From Bacillus smithii (GTDB lineage: Bacteria; Bacillota; Bacilli; Bacillales; DSM-4216), in NCBI RefSeq assembly GCF_001050115.1, contig NZ_CP012024.1, forward strand, positions 2,708,001 to 2,772,000: a DNA stretch of 64,000 nt, written 5' to 3'. Each line of letters opens with the position of its first letter. Position 1 is the first letter of the stretch. Shown here in pieces: positions 11,326 through 21,466 of this stretch. Both the position numbers and the translations under genes were made by a program. The notes under the pieces were generated by a model, which did not search any database, was not told the DNA's origin, and saw nothing but the letters and a program-made list of their open reading frames with translations.

Positions 11326-12504
11326 TCAATCTATCAATTCAAAAACTCCGGCAGCACCCATGCCCCCGCCGATGCACATCGTAACGACGCCAAATTGGAC
11401 GTTCCGGCGCTTCATTTCGTGCAGGAGAGTAAGGGTGAGTTTAGCTCCTGTACAACCGAGCGGGTGGCCAAGAGCAATTGCACCTCCATTGACGTTCACT
11501 TTTTCTTCATCAAGGTTCAGTTCGCGTATAACTTGAATCGATTGGGAAGCAAAGGCTTCATTCAATTCAAACAGCCCTATATCCGACACTTCCAGTCCTG
11601 CCAATTTCAATGCTTTCGGAACCGCAACGACAGGGCCGATCCCCATAATTTCCGGAGGTACACCACCTACTGCGAACGAACGAAACTTCGCCATCGGTTT
11701 CAGACCGAGTGATTCCGCTTTTTCGCGATCCATCACCATAACCGCCGCTGCTCCGTCGCTCGTTTGCGAAGCATTTCCGGCCGTTACCGTACCATTGGCC
11801 GAAAAGGCAGGACGCAATTGGGCGAGTACTTCCATGTTGGTATTCGGGCGAACTCCTTCATCTTTCGTTAAAGTGACTGTTTTTTCCACCAGCCGATGGT
11901 CCGGTCCGACTGAACGGACTGTCGCTTCAACTGGCACGATTTCATCATCAAATTTCCCTGAAGCAATCGCTTTGGCGGCACGCTGATGGCTTCTAACGGC
12001 AAAAGCATCCTGATCTTCGCGAGTGACGCCAAATTTTTTCGCTACTTGTTCAGCGGTATGCCCCATGCTCATGTAATATTCCGGCGCCGTTTCGGCTAAT
12101 TTTGCATTCGGTCTGACCACATGCCCCATCATCGGCACCATGCTCATCGATTCAGTTCCTCCGGCGATGATCGTATCCGCATGACCAACCATAATTTTTT
12201 CGGCCGCAAAAGCAATGGCTTGTAAACCGGACGAACAAAAGCGATTGATCGTAATTGCCGGAACGGTGTGCGGAAGGCCGGCAAGAGCTCCAATATTCCT
12301 TGCCACATTTTGTCCTTGCTCTGCTTCCGGCATGGCACAGCCGATAATTAAATCATCGATGTTCCCTTCGTAATTGCCTGCTCTTTTTAACGTTTCTTTC
12401 ACTACCAGCGCACCTAGATCATCTGGGCGCACCGTTGCCAATGTTCCTTTTTTGGCTTTCCCCACTGGCGTACGCGCCCCGGCAACGATGACCGCTTCTC
12501 GCAT
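11326..12504 (-). CDS. fadA: FadA, acetyl-CoA C-acyltransferase (thiolase)
   Basis: 392 residues. The nucleophile cysteine is in [15 protein letters not shown], the second catalytic cysteine in [12 protein letters not shown], and the histidine in [11 protein letters not shown]. Thiolytic cleavage of 3-ketoacyl-CoA, last step of each beta-oxidation round. GGAGG lies 8 nt before the ATG. About 77 bp after fadN and co-directional, so co-transcribed and FadR-controlled. Confidence 0.96.
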   Translation of the reverse strand: MREAVIVAGARTPVGKAKKGTLATVRPDDLGALVVKETLKRAGNYEGNIDDLIIGCAMPEAEQGQNVARNIGALAGLPHTVPAITINRFCSSGLQAIAFAAEKIMVGHADTIIAGGTESMSMVPMMGHVVRPNAKLAETAPEYYMSMGHTAEQVAKKFGVTREDQDAFAVRSHQRAAKAIASGKFDDEIVPVEATVRSVGPDHRLVEKTVTLTKDEGVRPNTNMEVLAQLRPAFSANGTVTAGNASQTSDGAAAVMVMDREKAESLGLKPMAKFRSFAVGGVPPEIMGIGPVVAVPKALKLAGLEVSDIGLFELNEAFASQSIQVIRELNLDEEKVNVNGGAIALGHPLGCTGAKLTLTLLHEMKRRNVQFGVVTMCIGGGMGAAGVFELID

Positions 12505-12580
12505 AAAACTACCTCCTTCAACATTGTTTTTTCACTCTCTTGTTCCAGCGGACTAGCAAAAAGATTCGCCTCCAAAAAAG

Positions 12581-14965
12581 TCAGTTGCGCAGCGGTTTGC
12601 CTTTTACAAGCATGTGCTGCATGCGCTGCTGGGATTTCGGCTCAGCAATCAGGCTCAAGAAAGCCTCTCTTTCTAAATCAAGCAAATACTGTTCATCTAC
12701 TTCCGTTCCATATGGCAGTTTTCCACCGGCAATGACATACGCCAGCTTTTTGGCAATGTGGCGATCATATTGGGAAATATATCCTGATTCAAACATCGAT
12801 TGAGCCGCCAAGAGCAACATCGCATAACCGGTTTCTCCTACAACGGGCACTTTTTTCCTGGTCGGCGGACGATATCCTTGTTCATAAAGGGAAAGCACCA
12901 CTTGTTTTGCATCGTACAATTGATGATCACGATTGACGCTGATCCCGTCCGCATTCGATAAGAAGTTGTTTTCGCGGGCTTCTTCACCGGAAGAAGACAC
13001 TTTCGCCATCGCAATGGTTTCAAAAACTTTATTGGCGATTTTTTGCAAATCAAAATCGACACCGCTTGGCAAATTGGATAAATGTTTCCAATATAATTCC
13101 TTTGTTCCACCACCTCCCGGAATTAAGCCGACCCCAACTTCTACAAGCCCCATATACGTTTCAGCGGCAGCTTGAATACGCGCCGCCGGCAAACAAACTT
13201 CCGCGCCGCCGCCCAATGTCATTCCAAACGGAGCCGCTACTACCGGCTTGCTGCTGTATTTAATTTTTAGTGTCGCTTGCTGGAATTGACGAATGATAAA
13301 ATCGAGTTCAAACAGATTGTCGTCTTGTGCTTCCATCAGCATCATGGCAAGATTGGCTCCCACGCAGAAGTTTTTCCCTTGATTTCCGATCACAAGTCCT
13401 TTATAGTTTTTTTCCACTTCATCAATCGAATAATAGATCATTTCCACAATGTCCGGACCAATCGCATTGTTTGGCGAATGAAATTCAAGCAATGCCACTT
13501 CGTCGCCCAAATCAATCAGACTTGCACCGTTGTTGGATTTGATGACTTTTCCTTGTTTTTTCAAGCTTTTCAAATCGATCACTTTCGGATGCACTGAAAC
13601 CTTTTCGTAGCGGCCGTTATGATAGAAATATCGTTCTCCTTGTTCCTCTTTATAAAAAGTTTTATTGCCTGAGGCGATCATGTCTTTTACCCATGAGGGA
13701 ACGTCCATTCCTTCCGATACCATTTTTTGAACCGACGTTTCCGTTCCGATCGCATCCCACGTTTCAAATGGCCCGTATTCCCAGCCAAATCCCCATTTCA
13801 TAGCATTGTCGATCGCCACGATCGTATCAGCGATTTCGCCTAGCAGTTTGGCAGAATAGATTAACGTAGAAGCAAGCACGTTCCATAGAAAAGTTCCGGC
13901 CTGATCATCCGCATAAATAAGCGCTTTCATTTTTTCTGCCGTTCCTTTTAATTGCTTCGCTTTTTCTACCGTAGGCGTTTTTAAAGACTTTCTCGGTTCA
14001 TATTCCAGCGTTTCCAGATTGAGTTCGAGTATTTCTTTTCCTTTTTTAACAAAAAAACCTTGCCCGGTTTTAGCGCCAAGTTTTCCTTTTTTCAGCATTT
14101 CATTCATAAAATCAGGCACTTCAAATGCGTCTTTTTCTTTTCCTTCGACTTTTTCATACACATTGTTGGCCACATGCACAAATGTATCGAGCCCCACTAC
14201 ATCGAGCGTACGGAAAGTAGCACTTTTGGGGCGGCCGATTAACGGTCCGGTGATCGAGTCGACTTCTCCAACCGATAAACCTGCTTTTTTCATTTCATGA
14301 ACAGCTACGAGCAGTCCGTAAGTGCCAATGCGGTTCGCAATAAAATTGGGCGTGTCTTTGGCTACTACCACCCCTTTTCCTAATGTTTCTTCTCCGAATT
14401 GCTTTATAAATTGCACAATTTCAGGATCGGTATCTTTTGTCGGAATCACTTCCAACAGCTTCAAATAACGAGGGGGGTTAAAGAAATGAGTTCCTAAAAA
14501 ATGCTTTTTAAAATCGGCGGAACGGCCTTCTGCCATAGCTTCGATAGAAATGCCGGAAGTATTGGAACTGACAATGCTTCCATGTTTACGATATTGATCA
14601 ATTTTTTCTAATACTTGCTTTTTTACGTCCAGTCTTTCCACCACAACTTCGATAATCCAGTCGCATTCAGAGAGTCTTTCTAAATCATCCTCCAAATTTC
14701 CTGCTTCAATGAGATTTAAGCTGTTCTTAGAAGTAAGCGGGGAGGGCTTTTGTTTTAAAAGCTTTTTTAAAGCGTCGCTTGCAAAGCGGTTGCGGACTTT
14801 CTTATCTGCAAGGGTCAATCCTTTTGCTTTTTCTTCTTCTGTCAGTTCGTGAGGAACAATATCTAATAATAATGTAGGCAGCCCAATATTGGCTAAATGG
14901 GCAGCAATTCCTGATCCCATAACTCCGGATCCTAGTACAGCCGCCTTTTTGATTTGTAATACCAA
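12581..14965 (-). CDS. fadN: FadN, 3-hydroxyacyl-CoA dehydrogenase/enoyl-CoA hydratase
   Basis: About 794 residues. An N-terminal NAD-binding Rossmann domain (KKAAVLGSGVMGSGIAAHLA) with the 3-hydroxyacyl-CoA dehydrogenase signature (KHFLGTHFFNPPRY) is followed by an enoyl-CoA hydratase-like domain from about residue 480 (oxyanion region APFGMTLGGGAEVCLPAAR). Domain order and length match B. subtilis FadN. I prefer a TTG start at 14965 with AAGGGGG 8 nt upstream; an in-frame ATG at 15007 overlaps the FadR operator and would add 14 atypical residues. First gene of fadN-A-E. Confidence 0.93.
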   Translation of the reverse strand: MVLQIKKAAVLGSGVMGSGIAAHLANIGLPTLLLDIVPHELTEEEKAKGLTLADKKVRNRFASDALKKLLKQKPSPLTSKNSLNLIEAGNLEDDLERLSECDWIIEVVVERLDVKKQVLEKIDQYRKHGSIVSSNTSGISIEAMAEGRSADFKKHFLGTHFFNPPRYLKLLEVIPTKDTDPEIVQFIKQFGEETLGKGVVVAKDTPNFIANRIGTYGLLVAVHEMKKAGLSVGEVDSITGPLIGRPKSATFRTLDVVGLDTFVHVANNVYEKVEGKEKDAFEVPDFMNEMLKKGKLGAKTGQGFFVKKGKEILELNLETLEYEPRKSLKTPTVEKAKQLKGTAEKMKALIYADDQAGTFLWNVLASTLIYSAKLLGEIADTIVAIDNAMKWGFGWEYGPFETWDAIGTETSVQKMVSEGMDVPSWVKDMIASGNKTFYKEEQGERYFYHNGRYEKVSVHPKVIDLKSLKKQGKVIKSNNGASLIDLGDEVALLEFHSPNNAIGPDIVEMIYYSIDEVEKNYKGLVIGNQGKNFCVGANLAMMLMEAQDDNLFELDFIIRQFQQATLKIKYSSKPVVAAPFGMTLGGGAEVCLPAARIQAAAETYMGLVEVGVGLIPGGGGTKELYWKHLSNLPSGVDFDLQKIANKVFETIAMAKVSSSGEEARENNFLSNADGISVNRDHQLYDAKQVVLSLYEQGYRPPTRKKVPVVGETGYAMLLLAAQSMFESGYISQYDRHIAKKLAYVIAGGKLPYGTEVDEQYLLDLEREAFLSLIAEPKSQQRMQHMLVKGKPLRN

Positions 14966-14988
14966 AACTATTTCCCCCTTCACTTTTT

Positions 14989-15006
14989 TGAATGAATGGT
15001 CATTCA
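14989..15006. promoter_or_regulatory. FadR operator of the fadNAE operon
   Basis: TGAATGAATGGTCATTCA fits the Bacillus FadR consensus (TGAATGA-centre-TCATTCA), a nearly perfect inverted repeat. FadR is a TetR-family repressor released by long-chain acyl-CoA. The site sits just downstream of the -10 hexamer, where bound repressor would block RNA polymerase. Confidence 0.9.
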
Positions 15007-15019
15007 TTTTTCTATTTCC

Positions 15020-15048
15020 AATATATATTAATATTCTAAATTTTTCAA
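15020..15048 (-). promoter_or_regulatory. SigA promoter of fadNAE
   Basis: Minus strand TTGAAA (15043-15048), 17 nt, TATATT (15020-15025). The FadR operator follows within 14 nt. The IS256-type insertion begins about 55 bp upstream, so the core promoter is intact. Confidence 0.75.
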
Positions 15049-15093
15049 TAAATAATTAGCACAAAATAGATGAATTTTTTACTTGTTTAAGTG

Positions 15094-15102
15094 GACGATC
15101 AT
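15094..15102. repeat. Left target-site duplication of the IS256-family element
   Basis: GACGATCAT here is repeated exactly at 16535-16543, immediately outside the two ends of the insertion sequence. The 8-9 bp duplication is normal for IS256. Confidence 0.88.
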
Positions 15103-15171
15103 GGTACCGTCAAGAATTTTGTGTAAGAGAGTATTCTCAGATACGTTTTTTTAATCTTGGAGGAGGTGTTT

Positions 15172-15217
15172 AGTTGTCTTATATGAGACTGAATATTCAG
15201 TCTCATATAAGACAACT
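15172..15217. repeat. 46-bp perfect palindrome inside the insertion sequence
   Basis: Two 23-bp arms meet at GAATATTC with no loop. It begins AGTTGTCTTATATGAGACTG and its exact complement follows. It lies between the left inverted repeat and the transposase stop. No T-run follows on either strand, so it is not a normal terminator; a GGAGGAGGTG lies just before it on the plus strand. Confidence 0.85.
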
Positions 15218-15260
15218 TAGTCTCCCTAGACTCTGTTCTTCATGAACAAAATTTGGTCTT

Positions 15261-16424
15261 TCAGTATCTTTCTTCAAACATATCTTGAAGTGCCTTGTAT
15301 GCCGTAGAAAACCCTTTAAGTTTTCTAGTGGACCATTTTTCATTCAAGTCCTGTACCGTTAAGAACGTGATTTTTTCTGCTGCTTCAATACTGGTTAAGC
15401 TGTTCATCGTTTTGAGTCGTTTACGTATATCTTTAATCGTTCGTTCAATCGCATTGGTCGTGTAGATGACACTACGAATACTGGTCGGATATTTCATGAA
15501 TGTTAGGAGGACATCTAAATCCTGTTCCCAAGATTGGACTTCTCTAGGATACTTTTTAGACCACTTGTCTTTAAACTCATGAAAGGCTTGAATGGCTGCG
15601 TCTCTTGTCATCGAACGATAGATCAGCTTTAGGTCTTCAGCCACTTCAAATTGGTCTTTTTTCCTTACCTTGTTTAACGTATTTCTTACTTTGTGGACCA
15701 CACATCGTTGAACATCGGCTTTCGGATAGACGGCTTTAAAGGCTTCTTCAAGACCTGGGAGTCCATCAAAAACACCAAGTAAGACTTCATGAGCACCGCG
15801 TGTATAAAGGTCTTGGAGAATCTCTTGCCAGCCATGCGCGCTTTCTTGACCTCCAACGTAAAAGCCAAGAATTTCACGATAACCTTCTTCATTGACACCA
15901 AGAACAACGTAAATGACTTCTTTGGCATACGTATCACGACGAACTTTTATATAAAACCCATCAAGATACAACACAGAATACCGTTTGTTTAATGGACGTT
16001 GTTGCCATTTTTGAATATCCTCCAACGCGGCATCTGTAATATGACTAATCGTGGTAGGAGAGTAGGTTGAACCAAGAATTCTTTCGATAAACTTCCCAAT
16101 TTCTCGAGTGCTCATCCCACTTTGATACATTTTAATAATCGCCTGTTCCAGCCAGCCGTCTTGACGTTGATAAGGCTCAAACAGTTGAGTCTGGAAATCC
16201 CCGTTGCGATCTCTTGGAACCGTAAGAGCTTCTATTTTCCCGTACTTTGTATCAAGAGTACGGTGATAATAACCATTTCTTGAGTTTTGAACGTGTTCCT
16301 GTTCCACTTGGAGGAAATTTTTGATTTCTTCTCTCATGATGAATTCAAGCTTTTCTTGAACAAAATCTTTTATCATATTTTCCAGTTGATTTGCGAAATC
16401 TGAGTTGAGTATACTATTACTCAT
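15261..16424 (-). CDS. IS256-family (mutator-type) transposase
   Basis: 387 residues, normal length for the family. Mutator signatures are visible: LYLDGFYIKVRRD with the first catalytic aspartate, GVFDGLPGLEEAF with the second, the CVVHKVRNTLNKV motif, and TTNAIERTIKDIRKR with the catalytic glutamate (DDE triad). It cuts and pastes DNA bound at the terminal repeats. The reading frame is intact. The start is followed by MSNSILNSDFANQLE, with AAAGGAG near. Confidence 0.95.
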   Translation of the reverse strand: MSNSILNSDFANQLENMIKDFVQEKLEFIMREEIKNFLQVEQEHVQNSRNGYYHRTLDTKYGKIEALTVPRDRNGDFQTQLFEPYQRQDGWLEQAIIKMYQSGMSTREIGKFIERILGSTYSPTTISHITDAALEDIQKWQQRPLNKRYSVLYLDGFYIKVRRDTYAKEVIYVVLGVNEEGYREILGFYVGGQESAHGWQEILQDLYTRGAHEVLLGVFDGLPGLEEAFKAVYPKADVQRCVVHKVRNTLNKVRKKDQFEVAEDLKLIYRSMTRDAAIQAFHEFKDKWSKKYPREVQSWEQDLDVLLTFMKYPTSIRSVIYTTNAIERTIKDIRKRLKTMNSLTSIEAAEKITFLTVQDLNEKWSTRKLKGFSTAYKALQDMFEERY

Positions 16425-16534
16425 AAGGTAGGGTATCTCCTTTCAGTTTTGTTTGGTCGCAAATCTGAGAATACCCTGCCTTTTTCTTTTTTTCTAGTAG
16501 AAAAATTTGCTTACACAAAATAATTTACATCATC

Positions 16535-16543
16535 GACGATCAT
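16535..16543. repeat. Right target-site duplication of the IS256-family element
   Basis: Second copy of GACGATCAT, directly abutting the right end of the element. Confidence 0.88.
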
Positions 16544-16739
16544 TTGTTTCATATTATTCATTTCTTTTCGATTTTACTTTTAAAAAAAGGAATGAAAATA
16601 GTCTGCGGAAATAAAATAAATTTTGAATACTGCGAAAGGACTCACTTGCTCTGTTCATTAAGGCAAATGATTGCGTGAATAACTACGGCGGCCGTTATCG
16701 AGATTCTGCTAAAAGAACAAAGCCAATCCCGTTTTTCCA

Positions 16740-17657
16740 TTATTTTTTGACCATTCCTTTGAGAACAAAACCAACATTGGCGGGACGTTCCGCCAGTCGA
16801 CGCATGAAATATCCGTACCAATCCGATCCATACGGTACATATACACGCATTTTATATCCCTCTTCAACCAATTCAAGCTGCTTTTCCGGTCTGATGCCGT
16901 ACAACATTTGAAATTCAAATTGTTCATTTGAAATCTTGTACTCTTTTACAAGCTTTTTCGTGTAGTCAATCATAGCATCATCATGAGTGGCAACAGCTGT
17001 ATAAAATCCGTTCAACAAAAGCTTCTTCACCAGTTTTTTATAATTTTCATCCACATCTGTTTTCTTTGGAAACGCTACAGAAGCCGGTTCTTTGTATGCC
17101 CCTTTTACCAGTCGAAGATGAGGGGAGAAAGATGCAAGATCGTCAATGTCTTTTTCGGATCGATATAGATACGCTTGGATGACGGTCCCCAATTGCGGAT
17201 ACTCTGTTTTTAACTGTTTATAGACAGAAAGAGTGTTTTCACAGCGTGAAAAGTCTTCCATATCAATGGTCACAAATACAAACCGTTCTTTTGCCGCCTC
17301 CAAAATGCGGCGCATATTGCTCATTACCGTTTGTTCAGAGATGTCGCTTCCTAACGACGTCAGTTTTAATGAAATCTCGGCATCTAATGATTCTTTCCCT
17401 ATGGCCTCAATCGTACGAATGGCTTGATTCGCCATTTCTGCTGCTTCTTTTTCATTTTCCACAAACTCACCCAAATAATCGACTGTAACGCTTAAACCTT
17501 TTTGATTTAAATCTTGAATTACTTTGACTGCCTGATGGAGTGTTTCCCCGGCGACAAATCGGGATGCACCGAATTTCAAGCCATATTTTTGGGCAATCTT
17601 TGTGAATGAGCGATTTCTTGAAAGAAATAAAAAGAAATTTCGCATCATTTTCTCCAT
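16740..17657 (-). CDS. fadM: FadM/PutB-type proline dehydrogenase
   Basis: About 305 residues of the single-domain proline dehydrogenase family (FAD-bound TIM barrel) that oxidises proline to pyrroline-5-carboxylate. The C-terminal signature RVYVPYGSDWYGYFMRRLAE, with its arginine pair for proline, is present, as is VTIDMEDFSRCENTL. AAAGGGGG precedes the ATG. It is the yusM (fadM) position of B. subtilis, but here separated from fadN by the insertion sequence. A role in proline use is well supported by the family; involvement in fatty-acid metabolism is only suggested by position. Confidence 0.9.
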   Translation of the reverse strand: MEKMMRNFFLFLSRNRSFTKIAQKYGLKFGASRFVAGETLHQAVKVIQDLNQKGLSVTVDYLGEFVENEKEAAEMANQAIRTIEAIGKESLDAEISLKLTSLGSDISEQTVMSNMRRILEAAKERFVFVTIDMEDFSRCENTLSVYKQLKTEYPQLGTVIQAYLYRSEKDIDDLASFSPHLRLVKGAYKEPASVAFPKKTDVDENYKKLVKKLLLNGFYTAVATHDDAMIDYTKKLVKEYKISNEQFEFQMLYGIRPEKQLELVEEGYKMRVYVPYGSDWYGYFMRRLAERPANVGFVLKGMVKK

Positions 17658-17848
17658 CGTATTCCCCCTTTTCTCGTAAATCTTCAGCTACCGAAGGAAA
17701 ACACGGACGTTTCAAAGTGTAGTTCCACGATCGCCTTTAGACTTTCGTCTTTTCATTTCCTGTTTTTAAAAATATATTCAAAAAACGCTCCGATTTGCAT
17801 AATTTTACTGGAGAAAGACAAGCTAAGAGGGAAAAAGGAGGGAACCAA

Positions 17849-18103
17849 ATGCAGCAACCATATTCCAATAATCCGCAATCTTTCATGTCTTCGCCGCCGG
17901 TGATGACGACAAAAGATCTCTCTTACGTGAATGATATGCTTTCATGGAATTTATTAGCCATGAAAAAGGCTCATTTCGCCGCCCAAAATTGCCAAGACCC
18001 GGAAATCAAATCTGCTTTAGATTCATACGGTCAAATGCATCAGCGTCATTATCAAACTATTTTGTCGCATTTGCAATCACCAAATAACGGGATGCAGCAA
18101 TGA
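17849..18103 (+). CDS. yusN: YusN-like spore coat (CotF-family) protein
   Basis: About 84 residues; MTTKDLSYVNDMLSWNLLAM and the ending MHQRHYQTILSHLQ match the CotF-like four-helix family of spore coat proteins. AAGGAGGG lies 7 nt before the ATG, so the start is firm. Divergent from fadM, and followed after 17 bp by a second protein of the same family. Expected to be expressed in sporulation; I did not identify a SigE or SigK promoter with confidence. Confidence 0.85.
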   Translation: MQQPYSNNPQSFMSSPPVMTTKDLSYVNDMLSWNLLAMKKAHFAAQNCQDPEIKSALDSYGQMHQRHYQTILSHLQSPNNGMQQ

Positions 18104-18120
18104 TGGAAAGGGGAAACAAG

Positions 18121-18465
18121 ATGGAAATGCAAAATCAACAGCAAAAAATCCAAAATCCAAAAATACAGGTGCCGGAAACCCCGCAAATGAACGATCGCGA
18201 TTTTATTCAAGATATGCTGGCAACCGAAAAGTACATGACTACTTCGTATGCTGTTGCATTGAACGAAATTTCGATTGATCCGCTCCGTCGGGATTTGCAA
18301 AACATTCTTACAGAAACACAAAATGCTCAAAGAGATATATTTTTAAAAATGTTTCAAAAAGGCTGGTATTCATTAGAGGCCGCCGACCAACAAAAAATCC
18401 AGCAATCTTATCAGCAGCATCAAAGCTACTCCAGCCAATTTCCGTACAACAATCCATCTCAATAA
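18121..18465 (+). CDS. Second CotF-like spore coat protein
   Basis: About 114 residues: a glutamine/asparagine-rich head (QNQQQKIQNPKIQ), then the CotF-type core MNDRDFIQDMLATEKYMTTS and LRRDLQNILTETQNAQRDIF, and a Gln/Ser/Tyr-rich tail. AAAGGGG precedes the ATG at 18121. It forms a two-gene unit with the preceding yusN-like gene, probably by tandem duplication and divergence. Spore coat location is an inference from family. Confidence 0.85.
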   Translation: MEMQNQQQKIQNPKIQVPETPQMNDRDFIQDMLATEKYMTTSYAVALNEISIDPLRRDLQNILTETQNAQRDIFLKMFQKGWYSLEAADQQKIQQSYQQHQSYSSQFPYNNPSQ

Positions 18466-18481
18466 AAAGAGGCCTAAAGAA

Positions 18482-18537
18482 AGAGCCTGATCTCTTCCTC
18501 TGAATAAATACCATTTGGAGAGGAGAGGACAGGCTCT
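18482..18537 (-). terminator. Long terminator hairpin between lutC and the CotF-like genes
   Basis: AGAGCCTG...CAGGCTCT with an inner CTCTTCCTC/GAGAGGAGAG pairing. T-rich sequence follows only on the minus strand, so it mainly serves lutABC. Confidence 0.7.
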
Positions 18538-18543
18538 AATGCT

Positions 18544-19263
18544 TTACCGGTCGCTGATGACAATGTACGTAGCCTTCACTGGTCCGTGGACTCCATAAAC
18601 CGTACTTAACTCGATATCGGCAGAGTTGCTCGGACCGGTAATAAATTGAATGCAAGAAGGAACGGCTTCACCTTTTTTGATTTTTTCACGGATGATTTGA
18701 GCGGCCTGTGTCATTCTTGGAACAAGGGTGCTTTGCGGGATCAAAGCAATAAAGTGTTTCGGCAGCAATGTCATGGACCGTCCTTTGTTCTTTCCCGTAA
18801 ACAATACGACCGTCCCGGATTCCGCCAGCGTGATATCGCTAAAAACGATCGACACATTGGCTTTCTCGCTTAAACGGATGTTTTCTTCTCCCAGATCATC
18901 ATTCCAAACATGGACCAATGTCTGTTCATGAGGCCATTCTTTTTCCACCAAGTCGGTGAGGCCGTATTCGGCATAGCGCTCATCTTTCCAAACGGATACG
19001 GGCCCTCCTCCGTATGATCGAACAGCCGCTTTGACTTGTTCAGCAAGATGATCTGCCGTTGTTTCCATCAATTGAACATGGATATTCGAACATTGACTGG
19101 CCAAAACCGAAACAAGCTCATCTCGGGTAGCTGTTTTCAGCACTTCATATTGTGGCGTATGCTTGTAAGACGGACGATGCACCCCCTTCGTTATCGGGTT
19201 TCGCCCCAATTTTTCAGCTATATTTTCCAAAAACGAGGTTCGATTTTGAATCATTCCCGTCAT
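18544..19263 (-). CDS. lutC: LutC, lactate utilisation protein
   Basis: About 239 residues of the LutC/YkgG family, with the conserved [20 protein letters not shown] and [11 protein letters not shown] segments. With LutA and LutB it forms the cytoplasmic-side complex that oxidises L-lactate to pyruvate. Its role inside the complex is not fully settled. It overlaps the end of lutB by 4 bp, indicating coupled translation. Confidence 0.95.
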   Translation of the reverse strand: MTGMIQNRTSFLENIAEKLGRNPITKGVHRPSYKHTPQYEVLKTATRDELVSVLASQCSNIHVQLMETTADHLAEQVKAAVRSYGGGPVSVWKDERYAEYGLTDLVEKEWPHEQTLVHVWNDDLGEENIRLSEKANVSIVFSDITLAESGTVVLFTGKNKGRSMTLLPKHFIALIPQSTLVPRMTQAAQIIREKIKKGEAVPSCIQFITGPSNSADIELSTVYGVHGPVKATYIVISDR

Positions 19264-20684
19264 GATTGCTTCCCACCTTCCCGATTTTTAAACCAATCTC
19301 GGAAACGTTCTTTCTCAGGAGCCGGAAATTCACGTATTTTCGTCCATGCCTTTAACGGTCCGGGCCCCTTGGAAATACGCGCGTTTTTTGTGAACGGTTT
19401 CAAAGCGGAATGAGCCGCTCTCGATCCCAAACCATACAACATATCAGAGGAAGCTCCCAGCCCGAAGGCTTTCATCATGATTTTTTCCGAAAAAGGCGCT
19501 TTCCCTTCTCTTTCCACAATGACTTGCCGATGTTTCAGAAGTAGCTCATGCAAAGGAATTTTCACGGGGCATGCTTCTGTACAAGCTCCGCACAGCGAGG
19601 AAGCATAGGGAAGTTCTTTATATTCCTCATATCCGCCCAATAGTGGGGAAAGAACAGCGCCAATCGGTCCGGGATAGATGGAGCCGTAAGAATGTCCACC
19701 GATATGTCGATACACCGGACATACATTGATACAAGCAGCGCAGCGAATGCACTGAAGCACCGGCTGAAATTCCGTTCCTAAAATATCCGATCGACCATTA
19801 TCCACGATGACAAGATGAAATTCCTCCGGTCCATCCGCTTCACCTTCTTCTCTCGGACCCGTAATGGCCGTCACATAGCTGGTTAGCTTATGTCCAACGG
19901 CACTTCGGCAAAGCAGACTTACAAGAACTTCCATTTCCTCGAAAGTTGGAACAATTCGTTCCATTCCCATCACGGCAATATGAGTTTTGGGAATAGACAT
20001 GACAAGGTCAGCGTTTCCTTCATTCGTCACGAGGGTAATAGAACCCGTTTCGGCAATCGCAAAATTGCATCCGGTAATCCCTACATCGGCTGTTAAAAAC
20101 TCGTTTCGAAGATGTTTTCTTACAAAAGCGGTGATTTCCTCAGGCTTTTCCGTATTGGAATAATGAAGCTTTTCTTTGAATACTTCCCGAATTTGATTTT
20201 TATTTTTATGAAGAGCCGGAGCGACGATATGGGATGGGTGATCTTCGTCCACTTGCAAAATGTACTCGCCGAGATCCGTCTCTATCACTTCGCAGCCCGC
20301 TTCTTCCAAATATGAATTTAAATTAATTTCTTCCGTGACCATCGACTTGGATTTCACCACTTTTTTAGCCTTTTTCTTTTGAACCACTTCTTTTACGTAT
20401 TGAGAAGCTTCTTCCGACGTTCGGGCAAAAAAGACATGACCGCCTCTTTTCGCTACATTTTCGCTTAATTCATAAAGATAATAATCTAAATGATTTAATA
20501 CATGCTGACGAATTTCCTCTCCTAAAGAACGCCATTCTTCCCAATTTCCAAGTTGTTCCGCTTCATCCAGACGTTTTATGCGAAGCCGTTCTTGAGCGCC
20601 ACGAACCGCGCCGCGCATAAACTCATTATTCAGTTCCTCATGAACACGTTCTTTAAAGTCTCCCACTCTAATTTTGATCGACAA
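19260..20684 (-). CDS. lutB: LutB, iron-sulfur L-lactate oxidation subunit
   Basis: 474 residues. Two ferredoxin-type cysteine motifs are visible: [19 protein letters not shown] and [20 protein letters not shown]. The N-terminal part is the same DUF162-type domain as LutC ([22 protein letters not shown]). TTG start with GGGGAG 5 nt upstream. Middle gene of lutA-lutB-lutC. Confidence 0.95.
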   Translation of the reverse strand: MSIKIRVGDFKERVHEELNNEFMRGAVRGAQERLRIKRLDEAEQLGNWEEWRSLGEEIRQHVLNHLDYYLYELSENVAKRGGHVFFARTSEEASQYVKEVVQKKKAKKVVKSKSMVTEEINLNSYLEEAGCEVIETDLGEYILQVDEDHPSHIVAPALHKNKNQIREVFKEKLHYSNTEKPEEITAFVRKHLRNEFLTADVGITGCNFAIAETGSITLVTNEGNADLVMSIPKTHIAVMGMERIVPTFEEMEVLVSLLCRSAVGHKLTSYVTAITGPREEGEADGPEEFHLVIVDNGRSDILGTEFQPVLQCIRCAACINVCPVYRHIGGHSYGSIYPGPIGAVLSPLLGGYEEYKELPYASSLCGACTEACPVKIPLHELLLKHRQVIVEREGKAPFSEKIMMKAFGLGASSDMLYGLGSRAAHSALKPFTKNARISKGPGPLKAWTKIREFPAPEKERFRDWFKNREGGKQS

Positions 20685-20704
20685 GATTTCTCCCCTCTTT
20701 TCTT

Positions 20705-21433
20705 TTACCCTCTATGGTTTAAGACTTCCGCAATATGCATGACTCGAATCGGTTTTCCTTGACGTTCCATACGTCCCCCGATATTCATCAAACAACCACA
20801 ATCAGCGCTGATCAAATAATCCGCACCCGTACTTTCCACATTTGAAACTTTTTCATCGACCATTTGCTCGGAGATCGGTCCCATCTTGACTGAAAACGTT
20901 CCACCAAATCCGCAGCACAAATGAGCGCCCGGCAACGGTGTAAATTCCAGTCCTTTCACGTTACGCAATAACTTTATCGGCGCTTCCTTCACCCCCAAAA
21001 GACGGGTCATATGACAGGAAGTATGATAAGTGGCTTTTCCTTCCATTTTCGCTCCCACATCTTCGACACCAAGAACTTCGACAATAAATTGTGTCAATTC
21101 GTATGTTTTATCGGCCAATTCTCTTGCCTTTGGCTCCCATATTGGATCGTCCTTAAAAATATGAGGATATTCCTTAAACATAAAAGCGCATGAACCAGAC
21201 GGAGCGACAACATACTCTGAATGTTCAAACGTCTTAATCATATGTTTCATGGCATCCTTCGTTTCTTCAACATACCCGCTGTTGTATGAGGGCTGGCCGC
21301 AGCAAATCTGACTTTCCGGAAAATCAACTTCACATCCTAAATGTTCCAGCAATTCTACCGTTGCTTTTCCTACATTCGTCTTAAACAGATCGACCAGACA
21401 AGTAACAAATAAACTGACTTTCAATGGTTCCAC
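20705..21433 (-). CDS. lutA: LutA, cysteine-rich lactate oxidation subunit
   Basis: About 242 residues with two CCG motifs ([12 protein letters not shown] and [14 protein letters not shown]), the signature of the heterodisulfide-reductase/LutA/GlcF family that binds Fe-S or haem-linked centres. First gene of the lut operon; AAGGTGG before the ATG. The operator and promoter upstream predict repression by the neighbouring LutR until lactate is present. Confidence 0.95.
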   Translation of the reverse strand: MEPLKVSLFVTCLVDLFKTNVGKATVELLEHLGCEVDFPESQICCGQPSYNSGYVEETKDAMKHMIKTFEHSEYVVAPSGSCAFMFKEYPHIFKDDPIWEPKARELADKTYELTQFIVEVLGVEDVGAKMEGKATYHTSCHMTRLLGVKEAPIKLLRNVKGLEFTPLPGAHLCCGFGGTFSVKMGPISEQMVDEKVSNVESTGADYLISADCGCLMNIGGRMERQGKPIRVMHIAEVLNHRG

Positions 21434-21466
21434 CTTCTTTTTCTAATCGCTTCTTTAAAGAACTGG

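Larger units (their letters stand above)
15103..16534 (-). mobile_element. IS256-family insertion sequence, 1432 bp, complete
   Basis: Bounded by a 9-bp target duplication (GACGATCAT) on both sides. The ends are imperfect inverted repeats sharing TTTTGTGTAAG at the same distance from the tips (about 15121-15131 on the left, and its complement at the right). One transposase gene occupies most of the element. It lies between fadN and fadM, upstream of the fadN promoter. The intact duplication and open transposase suggest a recent, possibly active copy. Confidence 0.9.
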
